In this document: positions 23,301-33,475 of the stretch, in pieces
Position numbering within the stretch: position 1 is the first letter of the stretch
Layout of the letters: each line of letters starts with the position of its first letter
Origin: Cryptomeria japonica
Lineage: Eukaryota; Streptophyta; Pinopsida; Cupressales; Cupressaceae
NCBI RefSeq assembly: GCF_030272615.1
Contig: NC_081405.1
Coordinates: 156,067,954-156,131,953 of the forward strand
Direction: 5' to 3'
Length of the DNA: 64,000 nucleotides
Position numbers and translations under genes: made by a program
The notes under the pieces: generated by a model
What the model was told of the DNA's origin: nothing
Database searches by the model: none
Seen by the model: only the letters and a program-made list of their open reading frames with translations

Positions 23301-23797
23301 ACAATAGTGATTTTAATCTGAAAGTGTTTACAGATGCTGATTGGGCTGGTAATGTAGATGACCGGAAGAGCACAACTGGTGGTGCATTCTTTCTCGGTGG
23401 TAGACTGGTCTCATGGATGAGTAAGAAGCAGAGTTGTATCTCTTAGTCTACAGCGGAAGCAAAGTATGTTGCAACTTTCATGAACTGCACTCAAACAATT
23501 TGGATGAAGCATGTGTTGAATGGATTCAAAGTTCCTGTATTTGAACCGGTAAGTATATTTTGTGACAATACTAGTGCAATTAACATCTCCAAGAATCCGG
23601 TTTTACATTCTAGAACCAAGCACTTTGGGCTTAAGTATCATTTCTTGAGGGAAAAGGTTCAGAACAAAGAGATTGCATTGGAACACATTTCCAGTAAGGA
23701 GCAGTTAGCAGACATATTCAACAAGCCTCTCCCAAAGGCTACATTTATGTACTTAAGAGGTGAATTAGGGGTGCTGCCTCTTCAGGAGGTAAACTAA
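20391..23797 (+). pseudogene. copia pol: protease, integrase, RT, RNase H
   Basis: Same frame as gag. Protease: EWIIDSGCSHHMTG (active site about 20743). Integrase: zinc motif WHKRLCHVNFDN ... LCREC, then HTDLCGP, LRTDQGGEF and the ERNN glutamate, i.e. a complete DDE set. RT: YQMDVKSAFLNG and FVDDIIFG (about 22847). RNase H: VFTDADWAGN, STAEAKY and CDNTSAI. Stops at 21587, 22301, 22331, 22469, 22967 and 23444 break it; most are TAG in place of CAG or TGG, and there is no frameshift. Ends at TAA 23795-23797. Apart from the stops all catalytic boxes are present, so inactivation by point mutation looks relatively late. Confidence 0.93.
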
Positions 23798-24003
23798 AGG
23801 TATATGCTCCACATCAGTCAAGTATTGCATAGTCAAATTCTTTTTAGATTGATGTGTTGAAGGATGTTACTCCTTAGGGGGAGTAGCATAATGGAATAAG
23901 GAAGCTTGTGCCTACACTTTGACATTGTTGTCAAAGGGGGAGAAGAAGAGAAGCAGAGAAGATATCTACAAAAGTTGGGGGAGAAGATGTGAAGAAGAGA
24001 GAT
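23798..24003 (+). other. copia 3' non-coding region with repeated polypurine motifs
   Basis: Contains 'ttagggggagtagc' (about 23874), 'aaagggggagaagaag' (about 23934) and 'ttgggggagaagatg' (about 23975). These repeat the core of the functional tract at 28267. Confidence 0.75.
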
Positions 24004-24744
24004 ATCTTTGTGTAGTCACATAAATCTGTCCAATTTAATTAATGAATATTTCCTATTTATTTGATTAAAAATCCACTAGCCATCAGTTAACTAAATTAAC
24101 ATTGAATTAATTCATCTTCAAACATTCTCCTATTAATTAAATAAATTATTCAATTTATTTTAATTAATTCATTATACCAAATTCACAAATCAATTAAATG
24201 AATAAATCATATTTATTTCATTTAATCCCCTATTCATCTTTTAAATAAATTAAAATCAAACATTTATTTAAATCATTTATCCCCCCACTTGCATTTTCCT
24301 ACAAATGCAACTTGCACACATTTATTGAAATAAATTAATTTATTTTAAATAAAAATCCTATTTTCCCTCACCCACCAAATCCACTTGCATTCCTAAACTC
24401 CTTCTAGATTCTTCTAACCCCTTCCTAATTAACCTAATCCATCCCCTAATTATTGTCACATTCCTAAGCAACTTGGAGTCACTTCTCAAAGACTTCAAAG
24501 TCTTTGAAAAACATTTAATGCTTTGTGTGTTCAACAATTTAACTTCCAAAGTCTTCCAAAACCACTAATGGCTCTTACATGACCATTAATGGCTCTTACA
24601 TAACCATTTATGGTTATTTCAACTTGCACTCATGTGTCTCCTCAAGCATTTATTGCTTTGACCATGGTTATCTCTTTTGCCTTTGCACAAGAGTTTATAC
24701 ATTGGATAAAAGCTTTATTCTTTGAATAAAGAATTTATTCACTC

Positions 24745-25192
24745 TGTTGGTGTAAATAAATATTCATTTTGGATATTATTACACTTACTTAAGTTAACTT
24801 AGGATAATGCATCTCTTCGTAGTTTGGATTTGAGACACTTAGGGAAGTGTGCACATAGGGATAGAGCTTGTAGGAGAAATTCCACCTTTTGTGGTCTTAT
24901 TTTGCTGTTACACTCCACATTCGGTGGGTCATCCACCTCTTGTGGAATATTATATTATTTCTCCTACCTACCCCTAGTATTTTTTACCTACCCTTGTTTC
25001 TCATTGAGCCACATGTCATATTTGTGTGCTCATACATCCATATGGCCTTGCCTATATAAGCAGACCTATATTCATTGTATTAAAGGAATCTAGTTGATCA
25101 TTTTGCATATTGATGAGAATACAGTTTGTTCTTGTCATTCTATTGTTTCTTTTGTGCTTTCCATTGCCTCTTGATCCTGGCAAAATCCCACA
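24745..25192 (+). repeat. 5' LTR of small LTR element
   Basis: TGTTGGTGTAAATAAATATTC ... AAAATCCCACA. Contains a TATA box 'ctatataagc' at about 25052. Confidence 0.94.
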
Positions 25193-25205
25193 TGGTATTA
25201 GAGCC
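25193..25205 (+). other. Primer binding site (variant initiator tRNA-Met)
   Basis: TGGTATTAGAGCC directly after the LTR: the initiator-Met site with one C-to-T change. Confidence 0.85.
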
Positions 25206-25754
25206 ATTAGAGTGCCATTGGTTTGCCAATTGAGAAAATTTTGGGTTTTGCATTTTGGAGCTTTCTATTGCAGGTTATTATTGGAGCTTGTTGGGTCAGA
25301 TCTGAGGTCACCATTGGATTGAGGAGGTTTGAGAAAGTAAGAATTGCCTTTTATTTCGTCCAAATCCGACATCCGAGGCCAAATCTAGAGCCGTTTGAAG
25401 GTGGAGGGTGGTGACTTGTCCCGATAGCGATCTACAATTTTAGAGCATTTTTGGTCAAATCCGTCATCGCCATTGCGCTCAAAAGGCCCAAAAACCCCAA
25501 GATCGACTATCAATTCGTCGAAATTGGCCTCCATTACTCCAAGTTGAAAAAATCTCCCCTCCCAGCCCGCCGTACGGACTTGCAGGTACAGGTCTGAAAT
25601 TTTTTTATTTTTTTTCTGTTTTTTATTTTTGGAAAATTAAATTAAAAAAATAAAAAAATTTATTTTTTAGGGGGGGCGTTGTTTTTGGTTTTCGTTTTTT
25701 AAAAAATCCGAAAAAAAAAAAGGAAAATAAATTTGGGGGGGGGGCTCTTTATTG

Positions 25755-25935
25755 GCCCGCAGGCCACCTGCGGCTCGCAGGGGTACCTATAGGTACCGCA
25801 GGCAACCTGTGGCTTGCAGGTGTACCTACGGTGACTGCAGGCCACCTGCGGCCCCGCAGGCCCTGCAGTACCGCAGAGTACCTGCGGGTCCCGCAGGTAG
25901 TCCCTGCGTGTACCGTAGGCTACCTGCAGGTAGTT
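25755..25935. repeat. GC-rich self-complementary island
   Basis: About ten imperfect repeats of GCAGG and ACCTGC/CCGCAGG alternate over 180 bp in an otherwise AT- and G-run-rich interior. Examples are 'ggtacctataggtacc' and the perfect palindrome 'ctacctgcaggtag' at the end. It would fold strongly as RNA. Confidence 0.8.
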
Positions 25936-27093
25936 TTTTTCGTAATTTTTTTTTTTTTAAAATAACTTTTTTTCTTATTTATTTTAAATAAGTTTTTTTA
26001 ATAATTAAAAAAATAAACTTTTTAATAAAAGTTTTTTTTCTTTAATAAATTATTATCAAAGTTTTTTTTAATATAATAAAAAAAAAATGACTAGCCTTTT
26101 TTTGTTTTTTCTTTATTTTTTAATAAAGTTTTTTTTGCATAATAATTGTTTTTATTTAGATTTTTAAAATCTTTTAAAAATACAAACATCTTTTTAATAA
26201 GTCAAATTGGGAACACTTTTTTTTGTCACTTCACACCTGTCTTGCAGTGCTTCCAACCGACAGTCAAGGGGGGGGGGGGGTTGATTTGCTCCTTTATATC
26301 TCTTGGCCACATCCCAATCGGAGGCGTCTTTTTCTGCAGTATACTATAGGGCTTCTTGGTGGCATCATCTTCATGTTTCTAGATTTGCACTATCATGTTG
26401 TATGCTCTTGCATGAGCAATGTTGTACTCGCACTATCATAAAGTGCCACACCTCTTTGTATCTTGTCATTATTGACATATTTGATGTAATCCTCTTGTAC
26501 ACGTAGATTAGGAATATCTTGTGAGACTTGGTGCATGGCTCCAGTTGAGACTTAGATTGTACACATTTGTGCATGGCTCCCATGAGACTTGGATTGTACT
26601 GGTATTTCTGCTATTTCTGAGTATCCAGATGATGCTCACATCAGGTTGTCTCCATGCCTGATCTTCTTTTTGTTGTAGCGAGTGATTCATCGTCATCGAC
26701 TTGGTACCTGGTTTTGTCACACTTTGACATTATTGGTGCAGCATTGGCTCTCTTTCTTCCTTATGGGGAGGTATTTTGGTCATCATCATTGGACCATCTT
26801 TGCAGGAGATTCGACATTGAGGGGGGGCTTCATGGTTCTTCTTCTCTCTTATGGGGGGGACATAGTTTGTTCTTCTCATTCATCATTGAGAGCATTGTGT
26901 GCTTTCATCATCTCTCTTTTGGGGGAGGGTTTTTTCCCATTGGGTTTTTCTCTCTTTCCCCGCTTTATGGGAGATTGCATTTGCATTTGTACATGGGTAC
27001 CTAACATGGCCTTGTAGCCAGGACCCATCTTGCATTGCTTAGTTGCATTGTTGACTTGAGTCTTCATTCCCCTAAGTTGCACTTAAGGGGGGG

Positions 27094-27541
27094 TGTTGGT
27101 GTAAATAAATATTCATTTTGGATATTATTACACTTACTTAAGTTAACTTAGGCTAATGCATCTCTTCGTAGTTTGGATTTGAGACACTTAGGGAAGTGTG
27201 CACATAGGGATAGAGCTTGTAGGAGAAATTCCACCTTTTGTGGTCTTATTTTGTTGTTACACTCCACATTCGGTGGGTCATCCACCTTTTGTGGAATATT
27301 ATATTATTTCTCCTACCTACCCCTAGTATTTCTTACCTACCCTTGTTTCTCATTGAGCCACATGTCATATTTGTGTGCTCATACATCCATATGGCCTTGC
27401 CTATATAAGCAGACCTATATTCATTGTATTAAAGGAATCTAGTTGATCATTTTGCATATTGATGAGAATACAGTTTGTTCTTGTCATTCTATTGTCTCTT
27501 TTGTTCTTTCCATTGTCTCTTGATCTTGGCAAAATCCCACA
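27094..27541 (+). repeat. 3' LTR of small LTR element
   Basis: Same length as 24745-25192, with only scattered substitutions. Confidence 0.94.
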
Positions 27542-28266
27542 CACTCAACTCAACCTTGACTCTAACCCCCAAGTTAACTCCCAGGTCATGTCAAGTATTT
27601 AATGCTTATTCCCTCTCCTCTCCACCTATCTCACATTGACACTTGTCAACCCGGGATTGGGTTGAAAGCCCTCACATGGATTGAATTTCATTCAATCTTG
27701 ACCTTTGTTGAGATTACTCAATCTCAACCATCCATTGCTCCATTTTTCCTATAAATAGAGCCCATTTCTTCATACTCCAGATCCTGAAAACTTGCATGCA
27801 TCTAGCTTATAGTAAAATCTAGAGAGCATTTAGCATAAATCACTAATATATTGTTATCTTGGACTAAAATAAATCTTAGTTCTTTGTCATAATATGTTTA
27901 ATTAGTTTGTTTTACACTTGCATAGCATAAGCTTGAGATCATCTACAATCTTGAATCTCCATAAGCATCCATAGTGCAAAAAGATGCTGAGAGCTACACT
28001 ATTTTGGAACTTGGAGAGGAGTGGAACAAAGGAGAAAGAGCTAAGAACATGTTAAGAGGCATTTGGAGATGCCTTATTATATTTGTGTCATTTGTTAAAT
28101 ATGTTAGCATGATCTTAGTATCTCTTCTGATATGCTTGCTTAGATTAGTTTTTTGTTGAATAATACTAACGATTTCTTGTGTGTTTTTGTGTGTTATATG
28201 ACTATAGGTTCCAGTCTAACCTTTGGGTATTTTGTAGAGCATCACTTTTTATATTGCCATCAATGC

Positions 28267-28279
28267 CAAAGGGGGAGAT
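28267..28279 (+). other. Polypurine tract of copia element
   Basis: 'caaagggggagat' immediately before the 3' LTR TG. Confidence 0.88.
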
Positions 28280-29753
28280 TGCTAGCATTATGTGAACCGA
28301 TATGTGGACATGATGACATTGTATGTTGTCAATATGCTGAAGAGAAGAGAATCGGTATATGTGAGAACCGGTATAACACTGTGAACCGACATTTGTGCCA
28401 AAGTGAAGCGGTGTGTCTATTTAAGGTGAACCGACATGTGGTTATGGGAACTAGCACATGGAAGCTTTGTATGACTATTGGTTGGTAGTCTCAACTTCAG
28501 GGTTTTTGGTTAAAGTGCCACAAGCTTGTGTGGCTCAACCGGTGACTTTGTGTGATGAGTTAGTAGTGTAACGAAGAACAGATCGTGTTGCCAAGTCAGC
28601 CTTGTGCACGTGGAGGATCTTGCATGGAGGAGATTATTCCTATCTACCTCGGGAATGTGCAAAGTCTGTAAAAGGTGATAACGCGTGATGGGTTATCATC
28701 CGCCATCAAATTGGTGGAAAATGAATGATGGAGAACATCTTGAGATTGGTTCAAGACTGCTGCAATTAATACAATGTGATCAACGGTTAGGATTGAACCA
28801 TTTGAATTGCTTAACCTAACAAGTTTAGGGTTTAGAGTTTATGCTACCGACCTATCTGTTTCCTATAAGGTCGATGTTGTGTTTCTTTTTGAGGTTGTTG
28901 GAAAAAGTTGTGTGTGTGTATCCAAGAGAAGAGATACGTGATTCTTGCCAGACTAGAAGAGAGAAGCGATACCTATAGAGTGTAAGTGTAGAAGGTGAAG
29001 AGGAGCTAAATCGGATCTGCATTGGCATTGAGTGCCGTTACCAGATCATTGTAATACCTGTTGATCTCTAACCACTTCAACAGTTGGAAAATCCCTTAAC
29101 AGGGTAGCTTTAACTGGCTTACTGTAAATCCTTTAATAGGGTGACTCAAAACCATTGAGTTCTTGAAATCCTCTAACAAGGTAACCTCTAACAGGGTTTA
29201 ACCCTTAACCGGGTATTCTAGCCATCCCTTAACTAGGTGATCTCTAACACGATCAGTTCCTAACAGAACCTGTTGTATCAGTCTTTAATTGGACAAGGCT
29301 CCTAACAGAGCGTACTTGTAAAGAGTTCAAAAACAAGCTTGTGGGTATTCATCCCCACTGTGGTTTTTCCCAGTTGGGTTTCCACTGGAAAAATATGTGT
29401 GTTATATGTGATTTCTTTTTCATGTGATGATATGTTGTTTTCTTTCAAGTGGTGAATCATGTTGATCTAGCTATTTATATATATCCTTGATGGTAGATTA
29501 CGTGTTCATACGCTAGGGTGAAATGAAAATGAAGTAGTAGATTGTATGAGTAGGTAAGCATCAACCGGTTTATGCTTGTCTCAGTTACTCTAGGTTTTGC
29601 CAGTTGTACTCTATTTAAGACCGGTGTTACTGTTTGTCTCCCTAAGCACAGTGTTTGCTGACAAACTAGTTTAGGGTTGTGTTTTTGTCTGTACTGATTC
29701 ACCCCCCCCTCTCAGTACCAGTTTGGTACTATCCATTCATAATTGAGTTATCA
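28280..29753 (+). repeat. 3' LTR of copia element
   Basis: Starts TGCTAGCATTATG and ends GAGTTATCA. Colinear with 18143-19628, with a 9-bp deletion near the start and scattered substitutions. The minus-strand ORF at 29475-29702 is a shadow. Confidence 0.95.
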
Positions 29754-29758
29754 GCAAC

Positions 29759-32700
29759 GTCCTTTCAAAACGCAGTTCTACCTCAACATGTCTCTCCTGC
29801 ACCATCTATCCACGATGGCCCATATTCAATGAGTTTGGAATTTAGAGCCAAGGCCCCATGATCACACTGGTTGGATTGTGTGGTGGCATGACACCATTTC
29901 CCACTTTGTGAGGTTTCTGCGTATTTATGGTAGGCAACTCACCATCTACTGGAGGTAGTTGTATGATGTGACCACCGAAGCTCTATGTGCTACTACAAAA
30001 TCTTTGGCCTTGAATCCCTTTAATTCTACCCTACAACTCCATTTAGCCCAGCTCCGCCATTAGAAACAAGTTGTTGATAGTCACTCTACTAGAGGAACTC
30101 AAATCAAAGCCAGGTTGCACTGGCTCAAGGTGGGCAATAGGGATTCTAAGGAATTCTTCCTGGCTCTACGTGCCCATCATACCTTTGTAGGGATTAAGAA
30201 AATAAAAGAGGGACAAGCTCTTCTCACCGAATTGCCTAACATATTGCAAGCCTTTGTCTGTCATTATGAGAAGGTGTTCAGAGCGCAAGGAGATTCTCCG
30301 GCCAGAACCCAAGTCTTGCAAGATTTCTTAGCCATTGTTCCCAAATGTCTCTTTGTCTCTCAATAAGCCTTTTGTGATCTCTTACTGACCATTGATGATC
30401 TGAAGGAAGCCTCTTTTTCTATGGCAGATGACAAAGCCTCGGGCTGTGATGGCTTCCCTTGTGAATTCTACAAAGCTCTTTGGCCTTGTGTTGGTCTTGA
30501 TCTTCATAAGGTCTATCTAGAAGCTTTTCATTCCCGCTCCTTGGGGAAAATGATTAACCAAGGAAACATCAAGTTTATCCCTAAGGCTGGGGACCCTAAA
30601 GACATTTGAAATTGGTAGCCGATTACCTTTCTTAATGTCCCTTATAAGATCATTGCCAAAGCTTTGGCTCTCAAGATTCGCCATCTCCTATCACTTATTG
30701 TCTATTCGGAATAGACTAGATTTATTAAATCTAGGTTTATTCTGGATAATATTATTGTTGTTTGGGAAGGAATGGACTGGGCCAGACATTCTGAACAACG
30801 GGTAATATTTGTCAGGATTGACTTCGCTAAAGCATATGATCGCATTGAGTGGCCTTTTATCTTGGCTATGCTCAAAGTCCTTGACTTTGGTCCTCGATTC
30901 ATCCACTCTATTCAGATATTATTCAGAGATGCCTTGACTTGCATCACCATTAATGGCCGATAGTCTGAAGCTTTTGGCCTTTTTAGATCCATTTTCTAGG
31001 GTTGTCCTCTAGCTCCTACTTTATAAGTTCTTGCAATGGAAGGGTTTGATTACTTTCTTGCTAATGCTATCGCTGTTGGGTGTGTCCATGGTATCTCCCT
31101 ACCCGAGTCACCTTCTCAACTTGTCAATGGCCACTTTGCGATGATTCCTTTCTCACTCTCATTGAGGACAAATATAATGTGTTGGCCGCTCTTCAGTGTC
31201 TAAACACTTTTTGTTGGCTTCTGGTTCGGCCATTCAATGGCACAAGACACAATGCTATAGGCAGTCTTTTCTTCCCACCCTACCTTGGATCCTTCATTAT
31301 GACTGGAAATGGCTTCAGCATGGCAAAATATTTCTCTTTCTGGGCATTTCTTTTTCCTTCCAATCTTCTCATTCAGATCTTTGGAATGTGGTTTTAGCCA
31401 GAATTGAGAAAAAGTTTGCCTACTGGATCACCAAGCTTCTCTCTTTGGTTGGTAAATTCCAAGTTTTCTCCAAAGTGTTGGCCGCCACCCATGTCTACTA
31501 CTCCTCATGTTGGGATCCTTCTAAGGCCTCTTACATGAAATTGGAAAGACTTCTGAGGGCCTTTCTTTGGGCCTCTAGGTCTGACCATCATGGTTTTCAT
31601 AGGGTTGCTTGGAAATACTACTATCTTCCCAAGGAATCCGAGGGCTCAGCCTTATTTCTACTCAGAACCAAGGGCTGGCCTTATGTGCTAAGTGGGTTAT
31701 CAGAGCCTTATCTGGTGATGAGGCCTGGAAAATTCTTCTCTGACATTGCATTTCTTTAGGCTTTCCTTCCAAAACGCCAACCTGGAAGGGGATTGGCTTG
31801 CAAACCCTGCTCACTATGAAAGACCCTGTTTAGATAAAAGGTACTTTTATGGTCAAAAGTATCTGGCATGCTTGGGAAGCTATCAAGCCTTGGCTTCAAT
31901 GGGCCGACGATGGCTTTCAGGATGACTTATCCATGAATCAACACAACCTCTGGTGGTCACCTCTTTTTTAGGTGCAAGGGTTACCTCTAGCCAAAATCCA
32001 GGGTGTTAGTGCTCTGCGCTTTCACAAATGTGGCATTAGAACACCTAAGGATCTATTTTCCATAACTTCTATGAGCTTTCAGTCTTGGGAGGACCTCCAG
32101 GTCCAATTTCGCCTATCTCGAGCAGATCGATAGACTTACGACCTTCTAGTCTCAGCTCTTCCCTCAAATTTACTTCATAAGCTCGGTATTTGGTCTGTTA
32201 GACCTTGGTGGAAAGACTAGAAGTGGTATCCTTGGACTCCTTTCACCAACTACAAACCCAAAATGGGTTATCTCTGGTTGGTTCCTCATTTGCCTATGGT
32301 TCATACCCTTAATCAATGATGACACTTGCAGTCTTCTCAGACTTTATGGAGATTCAGGTTTTTTGTTGTCTGGTCCACCATCACTGAACCCAAGATTGCA
32401 CACTTTGCTTGGTGTGTACTCTTTCAAGGATTTCCTTTGGGTTCCAAACTCAAGCATTTGAGAGTTCCTGATCCCCGATGCCCTTTTTGTGGTCATCCAG
32501 AAACTTTTATGCACATATTTTGGTTCTGTAGAAGAGCTCAACTGTATTGGAGATGGATTCATGACTTCTTTCAGCCTTTTCAGCCTGAGCCATTTTCCTG
32601 GCACGTGGCTCTTTTGGGTGATTTTCCTAGAATCCCCTATAAATTCTCCCAGACATGGCATGCTTTCAGAATGAAGATCCTATACACTCTTTGGAAGGAT

Positions 32701-33315
32701 AGAAATGTTGTTATTTTTTCTCACAACTGTTTGGATATTAATGTTTCTCTTTATCCTAAAGCTTGCATTTGTAACAATGTTTTAATGCAGATTCAGGTAC
32801 AAGCTGACAAGGTGGCCCTAGAGGTGGCCCACCTTCAGGAGTTCCTCCAGCACTGGGGCAATGGCCCTTGTGCGATTTCTTTGGTACTATCGGACTCTGT
32901 TTGTGTTGACCATACTCTGCCCCATGGCCGCCACCGCGCTCGCAGCTCCTCTGCCCACCGCTGTCAGACCCTGTCATCCCAGCCTCCCCACCACCCATTG
33001 GGCAGGAGAGATGATGCTTGGTGATGCCACTCAGCTTCTCCACCACGTCAAGGATCTGCCTCGGGGTGGCCCTCTTCTGCTCCTGTGACTTTTTTTCCTG
33101 TTGCTGATGGTTCTAGGTGGCCCTCTACCACCAATTCAAAGTTTCCTCGCCTGGCTTTGGTGATCTCGCCTCCTAGGCAGGAGGAAGGAGAAATTGAAAA
33201 AGATCCAGAATATGGGTGGTCTGTGCTGGACTTGACTCCTAGCCTTGCTGATGTATGGGACAAAAAAGATGATCCTGATTCTCCTTCCTCAGCTGCCACT
33301 GCTTTGGCTTCCTGA
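29759..33315 (+). pseudogene. LINE ORF2, reverse transcriptase and C-terminal part
   Basis: Continuation of ORF2 after the copia insertion. RT motifs appear in order: KASGCDGFPCEFYKALW (30438), NQGNIKFIPKAGDP, FVRIDFAKAYDRIEW (about 30810), GCPLAPTL (about 31003) and the FADD box at 31131-31147. One base is missing in that box, so it reads CDDSF in a shifted frame. A zf-RVT domain follows (PKIAHFAWCVLFQG, then CPFCGHPETFMHIFWFC; 32374-32540). The same frame runs on past a TGA at 33022 to a TGA at 33313-33315. This makes a histidine/proline/serine-rich C-terminal extension of about 180 codons whose role is unknown. Confidence 0.88.
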
Positions 33316-33460
33316 GGAAGTTTTTTGATGAATAGCTTGTTTTTTTGTTTTCAGTCGCTGGCCAAGTGACTCTCGTGGGGTGATCTTGTATCCCCTAGCC
33401 TTTTTTTGTGAATATGTACCTTAATATTTTTAATTAATAGAGAAGGCCTATTCATAAAAA
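33316..33460 (+). other. LINE 3' UTR and A-tail
   Basis: T-rich 3' UTR ending 'gcctattcataaaaaaaaatg'. The A-run merges with the AAAA at the start of the target duplication. Confidence 0.8.
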
Positions 33461-33475
33461 AAAATGTATTTCGAC
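33461..33475. repeat. LINE target-site duplication, right copy
   Basis: Exact 15-bp copy of 16089-16103, preceded by the A-rich LINE tail. Confidence 0.96.

Larger units (their letters stand above)
24745..27541 (+). mobile_element. Small non-autonomous LTR element (TRIM/LARD-like)
   Basis: 2,797 bp, flanked by CACTC (24740-24744 and 27542-27546). The two LTRs are 448 bp each. A primer site TGGTATTAGAGCC lies at 25193 and a polypurine tract 'ttaaggggggg' ends at 27093. The 1.9-kb interior has no gag or pol; short ORFs there look accidental. I count about 8 differences between the LTRs (about 98% identity), making it the youngest layer of the nest. The interior includes a GC-rich, self-complementary island and several G-runs. 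Confidence 0.92.
24009..27947. mobile_element. Solo LTR inserted in copia 3' region, split by small LTR element
   Basis: Sequence beginning TGTGTAGTCACATAAATC and ending ATCATCTACA, flanked by ATCTT at 24004-24008 and 27948-27952. Without the nested element and its duplicate it is about 1.14 kb. It has no coding capacity, but near its right end it has 'ctataaatagag' (27749), as expected for an LTR promoter. The TGT(G)TAG...CTACA termini and 5-bp duplication fit a single LTR left by recombination between the two LTRs of a longer element. The family is unknown. Confidence 0.82.
18143..29753 (+). mobile_element. Ty1/copia (Sirevirus-like) element inserted in LINE ORF2
   Basis: Complete LTR element with a GCAAC target duplication at 18138-18142 and 29754-29758. 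It has LTRs of 1,486 and 1,474 bp and an initiator-Met primer site. One gag-pol frame of 1,366 codons has the copia order (integrase before RT). The polypurine motif recurs several times before the 3' LTR. Long LTRs and repeated polypurine tracts are Sirevirus traits. The LTRs differ at about 6% of positions over the first 190 bp by eye, so it is not recent. The 3' non-coding part was later invaded by a solo LTR and a small LTR element. Confidence 0.95.
16104..33460 (+). mobile_element. L1-type LINE inserted in TPS exon, itself interrupted by copia
   Basis: Removing the copia insertion and its target duplication (18143-29758) leaves about 5.7 kb: a 95-bp leader, ORF1, ORF2, and a 145-bp 3' UTR ending in a short A-run. 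A 15-bp target duplication flanks it. The size, the ORF1 zinc-knuckle protein, the ORF2 endonuclease-RT-zinc domain order and the target duplication are all those of plant L1 elements. Both ORFs carry stops, so it is dead. It is full length or nearly so, unlike most LINE copies, which are 5'-truncated. Confidence 0.93.

Noticed and set aside
19700-23797. Possible TAG readthrough or recoding in copia gag-pol
   Set aside because: Stops occur at many unrelated positions, including TAA and TGA, so mutation is the simpler reading.
25752-25991. Arginine/proline-rich ORF over the GC island
   Set aside because: Produced by the CCTGC/GCAGG repeats; no start context or homologous copy supports it.
26268-26281. 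G homopolymer runs as functional quadruplexes
   Set aside because: Single-nucleotide runs inside a non-coding retroelement interior; no repeated spacing to support a specific role.
24824-27442. Repeated 89-codon ORFs starting MDLRHLGKCAHRDRACRR
   Set aside because: They are the two LTRs of the small element read through; identity reflects LTR identity, not protein selection.
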